A DNA stretch of 45,352 nucleotides, from the NCBI GenBank assembly GCA_910588635.1, contig CAJUPW010000023.1, positions 1 through 45,352 on the forward strand, read 5' to 3'. A program made the position numbers and the translations under genes. This DNA is from an uncultured Oscillospiraceae bacterium. Lineage in GTDB: Bacteria > Bacillota > Clostridia > Oscillospirales > Oscillospiraceae. The notes beneath the pieces are model-generated. The model was not told where the DNA came from, ran no database searches, and was given only the letters and a program-made list of their open reading frames with translations. Below are positions 15,448 through 24,220 of the stretch, one piece after another (the first letter of the stretch is position 1; each line of letters begins with the position of its first letter).

Positions 15448-16175
15448 CCTACAAAGCAGACCTCCACGTCCACACCGCCGCCTCGTTGGACGGCCTGTCC
15501 TCCCTGGAGGAGCTGACCGCGGCGGCGAAAGAGGCGGGGCTGGACGCGGTGGCAATCACAGACCACAATCTCTGCACCCCCGTGCCCCAGCGGCTGAACG
15601 GGGTGCTCCTCATCCCCGGCTGCGAGGTGTCCACCCGTCAGGGCCACGTCACCGGCCTGTTTCTGGAGGAGCCCCTGGACCTGGAGAGCTTACGGAAGAA
15701 CGGCCTGCCCCAGGGCGGGGACGCCGTTGAGGAAATTCACCGCCGGGGGGGAATCGCCGTTCTGGCCCACCCCTACCAGTCCCCGGGCGCCGCCCCGGAG
15801 GACTTCGATTTCCGCCCCGACTGCGTGGAGGGGGCCAACGCCCGGGCCGATCTCAAGGTGAAGGAGGCCAACGAAAGAGCCGCCGCCCTGGCTCAAAGCC
15901 TGGGACTGCCCGCCGTGGGGGGGAGCGACGCCCACTCCCGCCGTGAGGTGGGGAACGCCTACACCCGTGTGGAGGGAGCCGGGCTTACCCTGTTCGAGCT
16001 GAAAGCGGCCATTCTGACGGGGAACTGCGCCCCTGTGCTGGTGAGAAATACCTCCCACCTGCGCAAGGGCCTGTCCCAGTTTGCCCAGAGAAAGCGGAAG
16101 GGCGGGCTGAAAAACCTGGCCGTGGGCGCGGCCTATGTGCTCTACTGCTCCTGGTTGGACATTTTACAAAAATAG
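15444..16175 (+). CDS. PHP-domain metal-dependent phosphoesterase
   Basis: 243 aa. PHP proteins are trinuclear metal phosphoesterases. All motifs are present: DLHVHTAASLDG (residues 6-17), ITDHN, the conserved Glu in PGCEVST, LAHPYQ, and GSDAHSRREVGNAYT near the C-terminus. It starts at the ATG at 15444 inside the end of the ATP-grasp gene and ends 11 bases before the deacetylase gene. The tail carries a hydrophobic stretch (LAVGAAYVLYCSWLDILQ) that might touch the membrane. The substrate is unknown; in this operon a phosphate ester on a surface-polymer precursor is plausible. Confidence 0.88.
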   Translation: MTYKADLHVHTAASLDGLSSLEELTAAAKEAGLDAVAITDHNLCTPVPQRLNGVLLIPGCEVSTRQGHVTGLFLEEPLDLESLRKNGLPQGGDAVEEIHRRGGIAVLAHPYQSPGAAPEDFDFRPDCVEGANARADLKVKEANERAAALAQSLGLPAVGGSDAHSRREVGNAYTRVEGAGLTLFELKAAILTGNCAPVLVRNTSHLRKGLSQFAQRKRKGGLKNLAVGAAYVLYCSWLDILQK

Positions 16176-16186
16176 GAGGAACCGCC

Positions 16187-17518
16187 ATGTCCCTTATGAC
16201 AAAGGCCATCGGTACGGCCAAAAAGGTGAAGCACCGCTTTCAGGATCAGATTCGGGCGCGTACCCCGGTGTATCTCTCCCCTGTCCGGCGCATTGAACAG
16301 GTGGCGCTGGGGGAGCGCGTCTGCGCCATGACCTTTGACGACGGCCCCTGCCGCCTGCCCGCCAATCCGGACGGCTTCGGCGGCAAGCCCCTCACTCTGG
16401 TGCTGGCGGAGACCCTGGAGAAGTATGGCGCCGCCGGCTCCTTCGACGTGGTGGGGGACACCTCGGGCAACTACCCCGACCAGCCGGGGAAGGAGGGGGA
16501 GGCCTCCTGGGGAGGCGTCGCCTACGACCACTACCCAGACTTTGGCAAGGACAGCGACGGCGGCGCCCTCCACTGTCCGGAGCTGGTGGACCGGCTGCTC
16601 CAGGGTGGCCACGAGATTACCAGCCACACCTACTCCCACGTCCTCTTCGGCAAGAAGAACCTGGTCTACGGCAGGCGGCACACCCTGGCCGGGCTGGACG
16701 AGGCGGTGGCAGACCTGGAGAAGCTCCACGCCCTGATGAAGGAGCGCCACAATTACGAGATCAGGCTCTCCCGGCCCCCCCACTATGTGGACGGCATCGC
16801 CGGGGGCTTTTCCAGCTACGACGCCTACGCCAAGCTGGGCTACCAGTACATGGCGGCCAGCTTCGACGGGGCGGGCTGGCTCCCCCTGTCCTCCTATGAG
16901 GCGGAGGTAGAGGCCACCTGGAAGCCCATCGCCCAGAGACTGGCGGAAAATCCCGACTGCTTCTGCGGCCAGATCATCTTCCAGAAGGACGGCTACAATA
17001 TGGCCCGCCGCTCTCCCATCGCCCACGGGCTGGACAGGCAGCTGGAGCTGCTCGCCGCCCAGGGGTACCAGGTGGTGACAGTGTCCCGGCTGATGGAGCT
17101 GTCCCCCTTCCTGGACGTTCCCCAGAGCGACCCCCGGGGCGCGGCGGCCAGGCGGCTGCTGGAGGGGGGCTGGTGCCCCGCCTACCGGGACAACTCCCTG
17201 CGGACGGACAACCCCCTCACCCGGGGAGAACTGGCTATGATGGCCTTCGGCTGGGAGGCTGTGGATACCCGCGTCGCCCTGGTCCGGGGACAGGAGAAGC
17301 TGCCATGGCCCGATCTCAAGCCCGGCCACCCCTACGCCGCCCCGCTGCTGCTGGCCGTCCGGGCGGGGTGCCTGCCCGACGGCGGCAAGGCCGACGCCCC
17401 CGTTACCGGGGAGGAAGTGAAGCGGTTTCTCTCCGCCCGCCTGGGCAGAGCCCCGGAGAAGGTTCCCCAGTCCCTCACCCACGGGGAGTTCTTCCTGCTG
17501 GCGGCCCCTCTGGTATAA
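16187..17518 (+). CDS. Polysaccharide deacetylase (NodB fold) with C-terminal SLH-like region
   Basis: 443 aa. The NodB domain (about 40-330) has the metal motif TFDDGP at 49-54 and the HxxxH pair H147/H151 (GHEITSHTYSH), followed by RPPHYVDG. Such enzymes remove acetyl groups from N-acetylated glycans. The insert between motifs 1 and 2 is longer than usual. From about 350 on it carries a region resembling an SLH repeat (NPLTRGELAMMAFGW) that could hold the protein to the wall. I see no cleavable signal peptide; the basic start (KAIGTAKKVKHRFQDQIRAR) is unusual for an exported enzyme. Last gene of the operon. Confidence 0.85.
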   Translation: MSLMTKAIGTAKKVKHRFQDQIRARTPVYLSPVRRIEQVALGERVCAMTFDDGPCRLPANPDGFGGKPLTLVLAETLEKYGAAGSFDVVGDTSGNYPDQPGKEGEASWGGVAYDHYPDFGKDSDGGALHCPELVDRLLQGGHEITSHTYSHVLFGKKNLVYGRRHTLAGLDEAVADLEKLHALMKERHNYEIRLSRPPHYVDGIAGGFSSYDAYAKLGYQYMAASFDGAGWLPLSSYEAEVEATWKPIAQRLAENPDCFCGQIIFQKDGYNMARRSPIAHGLDRQLELLAAQGYQVVTVSRLMELSPFLDVPQSDPRGAAARRLLEGGWCPAYRDNSLRTDNPLTRGELAMMAFGWEAVDTRVALVRGQEKLPWPDLKPGHPYAAPLLLAVRAGCLPDGGKADAPVTGEEVKRFLSARLGRAPEKVPQSLTHGEFFLLAAPLV

Positions 17519-17577
17519 GACCCCAACCTCAAACGGCCGCCTGGGCGAGAGATTTTCGCGTATGAATACAGGCAGCC

Positions 17578-17614
17578 AAAAAGCCTCCGGTCCCGAAAAG
17601 GACCGGAGGCTTTT
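17578..17614. terminator. Bidirectional terminator between convergent operons
   Basis: AAAAGCCTCCGGTCC, loop CGAAAA, GGACCGGAGGCTTTT: a 15-bp perfect stem with A-runs and T-runs on both sides. It serves the deacetylase operon from the left and the glycosyltransferase gene from the right. Confidence 0.92.
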
Positions 17615-17620
17615 GCCGTC

Positions 17621-18649
17621 TCAGTTGAATTTATATATCTTCTGCGCAATACGGTACAGGGCGATGGACAGCTTCCGGCCCGGGGCGGTGGGCAGGTTGG
17701 TGGCGGCGGGGATGGAGAAGTAGCGCATCCGGGCGTACAGCCCGGAGTCTACCGTCCGCAGGTACTCCCACAGCCGGGTCCGCTTGCCCAGAGACTCGGG
17801 GCTGCCCTCCATGGTGAGGAAGATGGAGGAGATGGACATCATAATGGCCAGATAGTTGTACATATACCGGGCCAGCTTCTTGTTCTGTTTGGCCACAAAG
17901 CGGAGATTCCAGCAGTCGATCATGTGGTAGTTCACCCGCAGCTGCTGGTCCACCCGGCCCATCATTACGCTCTCGTTCACGCTCTGGTCCGCCCGGCCGA
18001 TGAAGTAGCGGTACAGGTCCACATCCATGTAGTAGAGGTTCTTCACCAGGGGCAGGGGCTCATACACAAAGATGTTGTCCACATAGAAGGTGTGCTTGGG
18101 CAGCTCCAGCTGGCAGTCCCGCAGAATCTGAGTGCGGTAGATCACGCTGTGCATCAGCAGGTACTGCCCCGGCCTGAAGCGGCCGATATGCTTCCAGTTG
18201 AATACCCGGCCCACCGGGAACACGTTGCGGTAGTTCACCGGACGCTGGGTATTATCCTCCACGTGCTCGTAGACGTAGTTGGCGATCATCAGGTCCACCG
18301 GCTTGTTGTCACGGGTAAACTGGCGCAGCTTGTCCAGTACCTGGCGGAGGGCGTCCACGTCCACCCAGTCGTCGGAGTCCACCACCTTGTAGTAGATGCC
18401 GGAGGCGTTCCGGAGGCCCTGGTTGACCCCCTCGCCGTGGCCGCCGTTCTCCTGGTGAATGGCCCGGACGACGTTGGGATATTGTTCAGCGTATCGGTCG
18501 CAGATGGCCGGGGTGTCGTCCTTAGCGGAGCCGTCGTCCACCAGGATGATCTCGATGTCGTCCCCGCCCTGGAGTAGGGTGTCCACACAGTGCTCCATGT
18601 ACGCCGCCGAGTTGTAGCAGGGGACGGCGAAGGTAATCAGCTTCTCCAT
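17621..18649 (-). CDS. Glycosyltransferase family 2
   Basis: 342 aa, GT-A fold. N-terminal nucleotide-sugar domain with FAVPCYNSAAYMEHCVDTLL, ILVDDGSAKDDT and the metal-binding DSDDW near residue 92; the family's basic HQENGGHGEGVNQGL is also present. The C-terminal third has helical segments that may touch the membrane. It lies 15 bases behind glf, so it probably uses UDP-galactofuranose, or builds the glycan that contains it, on the cell surface (inference from context). Confidence 0.9.
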   Translation of the reverse strand: MEKLITFAVPCYNSAAYMEHCVDTLLQGGDDIEIILVDDGSAKDDTPAICDRYAEQYPNVVRAIHQENGGHGEGVNQGLRNASGIYYKVVDSDDWVDVDALRQVLDKLRQFTRDNKPVDLMIANYVYEHVEDNTQRPVNYRNVFPVGRVFNWKHIGRFRPGQYLLMHSVIYRTQILRDCQLELPKHTFYVDNIFVYEPLPLVKNLYYMDVDLYRYFIGRADQSVNESVMMGRVDQQLRVNYHMIDCWNLRFVAKQNKKLARYMYNYLAIMMSISSIFLTMEGSPESLGKRTRLWEYLRTVDSGLYARMRYFSIPAATNLPTAPGRKLSIALYRIAQKIYKFN

Positions 18650-18664
18650 TGGTCCTTCTCTCCT

Positions 18665-19825
18665 TTACAGCCTGTCCGCCAGCTCCAGCGCTCTCCCGGC
18701 GATGGCGTCCATGTTGTAGTATTTGTACTCGGCCAGCCGGCCCAGCAGGTAAAGATTGGGCTGCTTGTCCGCCTCAGCCCTGTATCTGGCGTAGAGGGCG
18801 TTGTTCTCGGGATTGATAATGGCGTAGTAGGGAATTTCGCCCTCCGCCCCGGCGTAGGCCCGGGAGTACTCCTTCACGATGGTGGTCACGCCGGGAAGGA
18901 CCTGCCCGGTGAGATGCTTGAACTCGGTGATCCGGGTGAAGTCCTCGTCCACGGTGTAGTTCACCGTGGCGTGGGTCTGGAAGCAGTCCTGAGACAGGGT
19001 CTCAAAGCGGAAGTCCAGGGTCCGGTAGGGCAGAGGGCCGAACTGGAAGTTGAAGAGCTCGTCCACCTGGCCGGTGTAGATGACCGGAACCCGGGCCTCC
19101 TTCAGAATAGGCCGGGCGTCCACCCCCAGCCGCACCTCGATATTGGGGTGGTCCAGCATCCTTTCAAACATCCTGGTGTAGCCCTCCAGCGGCATCCCCT
19201 GGTAGGCGTCCTGAAAGTAGCGGTCGTCCTGAGACAGGCGCACTGGCACCCGGGCGGTGGTGTTGGGGTCGATCTCCTCCGGGGTCTGGCCCCACTGCTT
19301 CATGGTGTAGCGGACAAAGACATGCCCGTACACATAGTCCGCGATGGCGGCAATCTCCGGGTCCGGGTTCCGGCGCAGCTCCAGGATGGTCACCTGGCTC
19401 TGGGCGGGGTACGCGTCCAGCAGCTTTTGGCCCAGCCGGGCCCCCTCCTCCATGCCGAAGGCGTTTTTCAGGGAGTCCAGATTGAAGGGCACCGGAAAGA
19501 AGAAGCGGCCGTCCGTCTTTTTGCGGGCCGGGACCACCTCGGGGTTGTCCCGGGGGATGTTGGCGATGACCCGGTGCTGGTAGCGCCGCCACCCGGTGAA
19601 CCGGGACAGAAAATCAAAGACCCGCTTATCGTTGGTGTGGAAGATGTGGGGGCCGTACTTGTGAATGAGCACCCCGCTCTCGTCCGGGCAGTCGTAGGCG
19701 TTTCCGCCGATGTGGTCCCGGCGTTCCAGCACCAGCACCTTTTTCCCCTTTTCCGCCAGAGCCCGGGCGGCCACAGCGCCGGCGTAGCCGGCCCCGGCGA
19801 CGAGGATATCATACTGTTTTTCCAA
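18665..19825 (-). CDS. glf: UDP-galactopyranose mutase
   Basis: FAD enzyme converting UDP-galactopyranose to UDP-galactofuranose, the donor for galactofuranose in surface glycans. 386 aa, usual length. Dinucleotide fold VAGAGYAGAVAARALAEKG at 8-26, then the Glf signature HIGGNAYD, GVLIHKYGPHIFHTN and later RYTMKQWG, AYQGMPLEGYT, TGQVDELF and GRLAEYKYYNMDA. It forms an operon with the following glycosyltransferase and has an extended -10 promoter upstream. Confidence 0.95.
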   Translation of the reverse strand: MEKQYDILVAGAGYAGAVAARALAEKGKKVLVLERRDHIGGNAYDCPDESGVLIHKYGPHIFHTNDKRVFDFLSRFTGWRRYQHRVIANIPRDNPEVVPARKKTDGRFFFPVPFNLDSLKNAFGMEEGARLGQKLLDAYPAQSQVTILELRRNPDPEIAAIADYVYGHVFVRYTMKQWGQTPEEIDPNTTARVPVRLSQDDRYFQDAYQGMPLEGYTRMFERMLDHPNIEVRLGVDARPILKEARVPVIYTGQVDELFNFQFGPLPYRTLDFRFETLSQDCFQTHATVNYTVDEDFTRITEFKHLTGQVLPGVTTIVKEYSRAYAGAEGEIPYYAIINPENNALYARYRAEADKQPNLYLLGRLAEYKYYNMDAIAGRALELADRL

Positions 19826-19889
19826 GCTTGTCCATCCTTTCCGGCCCCAAAGGGCAGAACAGAGCGGCGGTTGGGCCGCGCATGCAGGT

Positions 19890-19898
19890 ATTATAGCA
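19890..19898 (-). promoter_or_regulatory. Extended -10 promoter of glf
   Basis: Minus strand TGC directly followed by TATAAT (19898-19890). No good -35 box is seen at the right distance, which is acceptable for an extended -10 promoter. About 65 bases before the glf start. Confidence 0.5.
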
Positions 19899-19945
19899 CA
19901 GGGTACGGGGCTTGGCTATTAAGATTTGATGAAATTTTCCTTCAA

Positions 19946-19987
19946 ATATGGCCGGTTTTGGCGCTTCGGCGCCAAAACCGGCCATAT
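19946..19987. terminator. Perfect 19-bp hairpin with a four-base loop
   Basis: ATATGGCCGGTTTTGGCGC pairs without a mismatch with the bases at 19969-19987; the loop is TTCG on the plus strand and CGAA on the minus strand. It lies 20 bases after the aminotransferase stop. On the minus strand only a weak TTTG follows, so it may terminate poorly or mainly protect the 3' end of the mRNA. Confidence 0.65.
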
Positions 19988-20008
19988 GATTGATCGGGTC
20001 AGGCCAGA

Positions 20009-21286
20009 TCAGGCCAGTAGCTTCTCCACGGCGGCGAGCTTGGCGGCGGCGCAGAATACCTCCATTGCCTGAGCCAGCTCGGCGGGGGAGGGGAAGGAGG
20101 GGGCCAGCCGGATATAGCTGTCCTCCGGGTCCCTGTGGTAGGGGTGGGTGGCCCCCGCCGCGGTGAGGACCACGCCGGCCTCCTTGCACAGGGAGACGAT
20201 CCGTCTGGCGCAGCCGGGCATGGCCATATAGGTGACGAAGTAGCCCCCCTTGGGCTTCACCCAGGAGCCCGCCCCGGTGGAGCCGATCTCGGCCTCCAGG
20301 GTGGACAGTACCGCGTCGAACTTGGGCCGGAGGATGGCGGCGTGTTTGTCCATCTGGGCCCTGATGCCCTCCACATCCTTGAAGTAGCGCACATGGCGCA
20401 GCATGTTCATCTTGTCCCAGCTGATGGCCTGGGCGTCCAGCTGCCCGGCGGTGAAGTCCACGTTGGCTTTGGAGGCGGCGAAGAAGGCCACCCCCGCCCC
20501 GGGGAAGGTGATCTTGGAGGTGGAGCCGAAGATATACACCATGTCGGGATTTCCCGCTTTCCTGCACTCCTCCAGGATGTTGAGCACCGGGGTGTCCTCG
20601 TAGACGTAGTGGGCGGCGTAGGCGTTGTCCCAGAAAATGCGGAAATCTTTGGCGGCGGGCTTCAGGGAGGCCAGGCGGCGCACCGCCTCGTCGGAGTAGG
20701 ACCCGCCCAGGGGGTTGGTGAATTTGGGCACGCACCAGATGCCCTTGACGGTCTCGTCCTCAGAGACCAGCTTCTCCACCAGGTCCATGTCCGGGCCCCA
20801 CTCGGTGAGGGGGATGTTAATCATCTCAATACCCAGGGTCTCGCAGATGGTGAAGTGGCGGTCGTAGCCGGGGACGGGGCAGAGAAACTTCACCTTGTCG
20901 TACTTGCACCAGGGCTTATCGCCCCCCAGAACGCCCAGCAGCATGGCCCGGGCCATGCAGTCGTACATGAAGGTGAGGGAGGCGCTGCCTACCACGATGG
21001 TTTCCTCGGGGGACACGCCCATGTAGTCCGCGAAGAGCTTCCGGGCTTCCGGAATGCCTGGAAGCTCGCCGTAGTTGCGGCAGTCCACGCCGCTGGCGTC
21101 GTGACAGTCGCTTGTGGAGTTGAGGGTGTCCAGCATGGGTAGGGACAGCTCAAGCTGATCGGCTCCCGGCTTGCCCCGGGCCATATTCAGCTTGAGGCCC
21201 TCGGCCTTCAGCCGGGAGTAGGTCTGCTCCAGCGCCTCCCGCTGGGCCTGAAGCTCCTCACGGGTCATTTCCTGATATTGTTTCAT
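20009..21286 (-). CDS. PLP-dependent aminotransferase (aspartate aminotransferase-like, class I/II)
   Basis: 425 aa fold-type I aminotransferase. Visible: LNMARGKPGADQLELSLPML near the start, the GVDCRNYGELPGIPEARKLF segment, the phosphate-binding GSASLTFMYD, FTNPLGGSYS, the Asp that holds the PLP ring in FWDNAYAAHY, and the Schiff-base lysine in FGSTSKITFPGAG. The long N-terminus and these segments match the group of bacterial aspartate-aminotransferase-like proteins distinct from AspC. It transfers an amino group to a keto acid; the preferred substrate cannot be read off. Single gene with its own promoter. Confidence 0.9.
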   Translation of the reverse strand: MKQYQEMTREELQAQREALEQTYSRLKAEGLKLNMARGKPGADQLELSLPMLDTLNSTSDCHDASGVDCRNYGELPGIPEARKLFADYMGVSPEETIVVGSASLTFMYDCMARAMLLGVLGGDKPWCKYDKVKFLCPVPGYDRHFTICETLGIEMINIPLTEWGPDMDLVEKLVSEDETVKGIWCVPKFTNPLGGSYSDEAVRRLASLKPAAKDFRIFWDNAYAAHYVYEDTPVLNILEECRKAGNPDMVYIFGSTSKITFPGAGVAFFAASKANVDFTAGQLDAQAISWDKMNMLRHVRYFKDVEGIRAQMDKHAAILRPKFDAVLSTLEAEIGSTGAGSWVKPKGGYFVTYMAMPGCARRIVSLCKEAGVVLTAAGATHPYHRDPEDSYIRLAPSFPSPAELAQAMEVFCAAAKLAAVEKLLA

Positions 21287-21339
21287 CTGGTTGCCTCCTT
21301 TTTACCGCCAATTTCGGTTAGGTCCGTATTATGCAATAT

Positions 21340-21368
21340 ATTATATCGGATGCGGGACGGAAAGGCAA
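21340..21368 (-). promoter_or_regulatory. Promoter of the aminotransferase gene
   Basis: Minus strand: TTGCCT at 21368-21363, 17-bp spacer, TATAAT at 21345-21340, about 54 bases before the start codon. Confidence 0.75.
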
Positions 21369-21400
21369 GAAAATTTACGGCGGGTTTGGGATAAAGGAGG

Positions 21401-21426
21401 CCCGCCGCGGGAGAACCCGCGGCGGG
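21401..21426 (-). terminator. Terminator after mtlA
   Basis: CCCGCCGCGGG, loop of four, CCCGCGGCGGG: 11-bp GC-rich stem 17 bases past the mtlA stop. The minus-strand tail is CCTCCTTTATCC, so the U-tract is poor but the stem is very stable. Confidence 0.6.
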
Positions 21427-21443
21427 AACAGAAACGATGGGAA

Positions 21444-23342
21444 TCAGGACAGGCCGTTCAGCTTTTTGTACAGGTCCTCCACGGTGGCGTTGTCCACAAG
21501 AGCGTCGGTATCCTCCTCGGTCTCGCAGACCTCCACGATGCGGTTGAGGATGTCCAGATGCTCCTCGCCCTGGGAGGCGATGCCGATGACCAGACGGACC
21601 AGCTCCTCGTCCTCGCCCCAGACGATGCCCTCAGGGTAGGTCATGACCACCAGACCGGTCTTTTGGATGAACTGGCGAGACTCGTTGGTGCCGTGGGGGA
21701 TGGCCACATGGCTGCCGATGGCCACGGGGAAACCGGCGTTGCGCTCGATCATGCCCTGGACGTAGCCCTCTGCGCAGTAGCCGCTGTCCACCATCAGCCT
21801 GCCGCAGGCGGTGATGGCCTCCTCGGGGGTGACGGACTTGCAGCCCAGCACGATGTTCTTCTTCTCCAGCAGGATTGCGGCGGGGGCGGCGGGGGCCTCG
21901 GCGGCGGCGGGGGCTGCGGGAGCGGCCCTGCCGTTGCGGGCGGACGCCAGCTCCTCCACCAGCGTGGCGTACTCGGGGGCGCCCATGAAGTTCTGGATGG
22001 GAATCACCCGGGCACTGGGATTGCTGGCTACCGCGCGGTGGGCCAGCTCGTGGTGGGTGACGACGATCTGGCAGTCGGAGGGAATCTCGGACACGGGGTG
22101 GTGGATGACTTCGATGTCGGTGATGCCGGCGTCCTTCAGCTTGTTGCGCAGCATGGTGGCGCCCATGGCGGAGGAGCCCATGCCGGCGTCGCAGGCAAAG
22201 ACGATCTTCTTTACGGACTTGATGTCCACATTGGCGCCGGTGGGGGCGGCGGCGGAGACGGCCTGGCCCTTGGAAGCGGCCTTGGAGGCGGCCACTTGGG
22301 CCTGGGCCTCAGCCAGGCTGGCATCCTTGCCGAAGAACTTCAGCAGGAACACGGAGATGGCGAAGCTGACCGCTCCGGCCACGGCGATACCGGCGATATT
22401 GGCAAAGTAACCGCCCTTGGGGGTCATGAGCAGCTCGGCGATGATGGAGCCGGGGGAGGCCGCGGCCACCAGGCCGCCGCCCAGGATGGACAGGGTGAAG
22501 ATGCCGGCGATGTTGCCCACCATGGGGCCCAGGATGACGATGGGGTTCATGAGGACATAGGGGAAGTATATCTCGTGGATGCCGCCCACGAACTGGATGA
22601 CGGCGGCCGCGCCGGCGGAGGAGCGGGTCTCACCCTTGCCGGCCACGCAGTAGGCCAGCAGCAGCCCCAGGCCGGGGCCGGGGTTGGACTCAATCATGAA
22701 CAGGATGGACTTGCCCAGCTCGGCGGCCTGCTCGGTGCCGATGGGGGTGAACACGCCGTGGTTGATGGCGTTGTTCAGGAAGAGCACCTTGGCGGGCTCA
22801 ACCAGTACGGCTGTGAGGGGCAGCAGGCCGTGGTCCACCAGGAAGCCCACGCCCGCGCCCAGCATGTCCGTGATCTTCACGCAGGCGGGACCGATGGCGA
22901 AGATGGACAGCACGGCCAGGATGCCGCCGATGATGCCCACGGAGAAGTTGTTGACCACCATCTCGAAGCCGGCGGGGATGCGGCCCTCCATCTTCTCGTC
23001 AAACTTCTTGATGCACCAGCCGCCCAAGGGGCCGCAGATCATGGCGCCGATAAACATGGTGCTGCTGGTAGCGGCGATGGCGCCCAGAGTAGCCAGCGCG
23101 CCGGTGACCGCTCCCTTCTGGCCGCCGATGGCCCGGCCGCCGGTATAGCCGATCAGGATGGGGAGCAGGTACTGGAGCATGGGGCCCACCATGGTGTTGA
23201 TAGTAGCGGCGGGGCCCCACTTGCCCAGCCAGCCGTCTGGGATGAACAGAGCCGCGATCAGGCCCCAGGCGATGAATGCCCCAATGTTGGGCATGACCAT
23301 TCCGCTGAGGAAGCGCCCAAATTTTTGTACATGTTCTTTCAC
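21444..23342 (-). CDS. mtlA: Mannitol-specific PTS enzyme IICBA
   Basis: Imports mannitol and phosphorylates it to mannitol 1-phosphate. 632 aa from a GTG at 23342 with AAAGGAG seven bases upstream (an ATG six codons earlier overlaps that site). Domains: IIC membrane part 1-335, with the substrate motif GGIHEIYFPY at 253-262; a linker; IIB about 375-465 with phospho-Cys C384 (FACDAGMGSSAMG); an Ala/Pro linker; IIA about 490-632 with phospho-His H550 (HVAIPHG). All three domains in one chain is the E. coli-like arrangement, while many Bacillota split off IIA. It follows the deoR-type gene by 48 bases. Confidence 0.95.
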   Translation of the reverse strand: MKEHVQKFGRFLSGMVMPNIGAFIAWGLIAALFIPDGWLGKWGPAATINTMVGPMLQYLLPILIGYTGGRAIGGQKGAVTGALATLGAIAATSSTMFIGAMICGPLGGWCIKKFDEKMEGRIPAGFEMVVNNFSVGIIGGILAVLSIFAIGPACVKITDMLGAGVGFLVDHGLLPLTAVLVEPAKVLFLNNAINHGVFTPIGTEQAAELGKSILFMIESNPGPGLGLLLAYCVAGKGETRSSAGAAAVIQFVGGIHEIYFPYVLMNPIVILGPMVGNIAGIFTLSILGGGLVAAASPGSIIAELLMTPKGGYFANIAGIAVAGAVSFAISVFLLKFFGKDASLAEAQAQVAASKAASKGQAVSAAAPTGANVDIKSVKKIVFACDAGMGSSAMGATMLRNKLKDAGITDIEVIHHPVSEIPSDCQIVVTHHELAHRAVASNPSARVIPIQNFMGAPEYATLVEELASARNGRAAPAAPAAAEAPAAPAAILLEKKNIVLGCKSVTPEEAITACGRLMVDSGYCAEGYVQGMIERNAGFPVAIGSHVAIPHGTNESRQFIQKTGLVVMTYPEGIVWGEDEELVRLVIGIASQGEEHLDILNRIVEVCETEEDTDALVDNATVEDLYKKLNGLS

Positions 23343-23390
23343 AGATGTATCTCCTTTCAATATGTGCTGTGCGTGCGCGGCGTCTGCGGA

Positions 23391-24134
23391 TCAGACCGCG
23401 ACGATGTCGGTGCTGTCCAGATACTTCCGGTCGGGCAGCTTGTCGGTGATGATGCGGGCCTCCTCCAGAGGCAGGATGGTGGCGGCGGTAACCCGGCCGA
23501 ATTTGCTGGAGTCGGCCAGTACGTACACCGACTGGGCCTTGGAGGCCGCCAGTATTTTCAATGCCGCCGCCTCCGGGTCCGGGGTGGTAAAGCCCTGGTT
23601 GACGCTGACGCCGCTGACGCCCAAAAAGGCCTTGGTGAAGTTGTACCGCCGCAAGGCATCCAGGGCCTCAGCGCCCACGATGTCCACTGTGCCAACCTTC
23701 AACGCGCCCCCCAGGACGTAGACCAGGAGGCCGTGCCCGGTGAGCTGGCCGGCCAGGTCGATGCTGCTGGTGACAAACAGGGCCTTGGAGCCCTTCAGGT
23801 GATCGGCGATGTGGAGTACCGTGGTCCCTGTGTCCAGAAAGACCACGTCGTCCTCCCCCACCAGCCCCGCGGCGTAGCGGGCGATGCGCTCCTTCTCCCG
23901 GGAGTAGCGCTGCTTGGTGGCAAGGTCCGGCTCCCTTGCCAAAAACTCCTCCTCCTCCAGGCTGGTGGCCCCGCCGTGAATCTTCACCAGGCGGCCCTGG
24001 CGGGCCAGAGCGGTCAGGTCCCGGCGGATGGTGGCCTCCGAGGCGCCGGTGGACTGGCACAGGTCGGCCACGCTGACGGTCTGGTGCTGGGAGAGCTGCT
24101 GCAAAATCGCTCGGGCGCGCTGCTCAGCCAACAT
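23391..24134 (-). CDS. DeoR family regulator of the mannitol locus
   Basis: 247 aa. DeoR-type helix-turn-helix at about 18-55 (VSVADLCQSTGASEATIRRD, then GRLVKIHGGA), followed by the sugar-phosphate-binding DeoR C-terminal domain (VVFLDTGTTVLHIADHL, then LGGALKV, FLGVSGVS and ADSSKFG). A GGAGGTG ribosome site precedes the start. It is cotranscribed with mtlA and divergent from mtlD. Mannitol systems in other Bacillota are often run by the PRD-type activator MtlR; here a DeoR-type repressor answering to a sugar phosphate is likely (inference). Confidence 0.9.
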   Translation of the reverse strand: MLAEQRARAILQQLSQHQTVSVADLCQSTGASEATIRRDLTALARQGRLVKIHGGATSLEEEEFLAREPDLATKQRYSREKERIARYAAGLVGEDDVVFLDTGTTVLHIADHLKGSKALFVTSSIDLAGQLTGHGLLVYVLGGALKVGTVDIVGAEALDALRRYNFTKAFLGVSGVSVNQGFTTPDPEAAALKILAASKAQSVYVLADSSKFGRVTAATILPLEEARIITDKLPDRKYLDSTDIVAV

Positions 24135-24151
24135 GATGTTTCACCTCCTGT

Positions 24152-24181
24152 TTGATTGATTTTGGAGTTATGATTGATTTT
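24152..24181. promoter_or_regulatory. Two direct repeats downstream of the deoR promoter
   Basis: TGATTGATTTT occurs at 24153-24163 and at 24171-24181, 18 bp apart, in the untranslated start of the deoR-mtlA transcript. A third copy lies at 24396-24406, 30 bp upstream of the mtlD -35 box. Repeats shared by both sides of a divergent locus are good candidates for the DeoR-type regulator's binding sites. Confidence 0.5.
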
Positions 24182-24191
24182 GACTGACAAA

Positions 24192-24220
24192 ATCTTACCA
24201 CAGCCCAATGGGGTTGTCAA
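24192..24220 (-). promoter_or_regulatory. Promoter of deoR-mtlA
   Basis: Minus strand: TTGACA at 24220-24215, 17-bp spacer, TAAGAT at 24197-24192. The start of transcription falls just before the two TGATTGATTTT repeats. Between this promoter and the mtlD promoter lies about 210 bp of AT-rich sequence with no gene. Confidence 0.75.

Noticed and set aside
21291..24155. 954-codon plus-strand ORF
   Set aside because: It lies antisense to mtlA and the DeoR-type gene, both with clear domains, and is Gly/His/Asp-rich as expected from reading GC-rich genes backwards.
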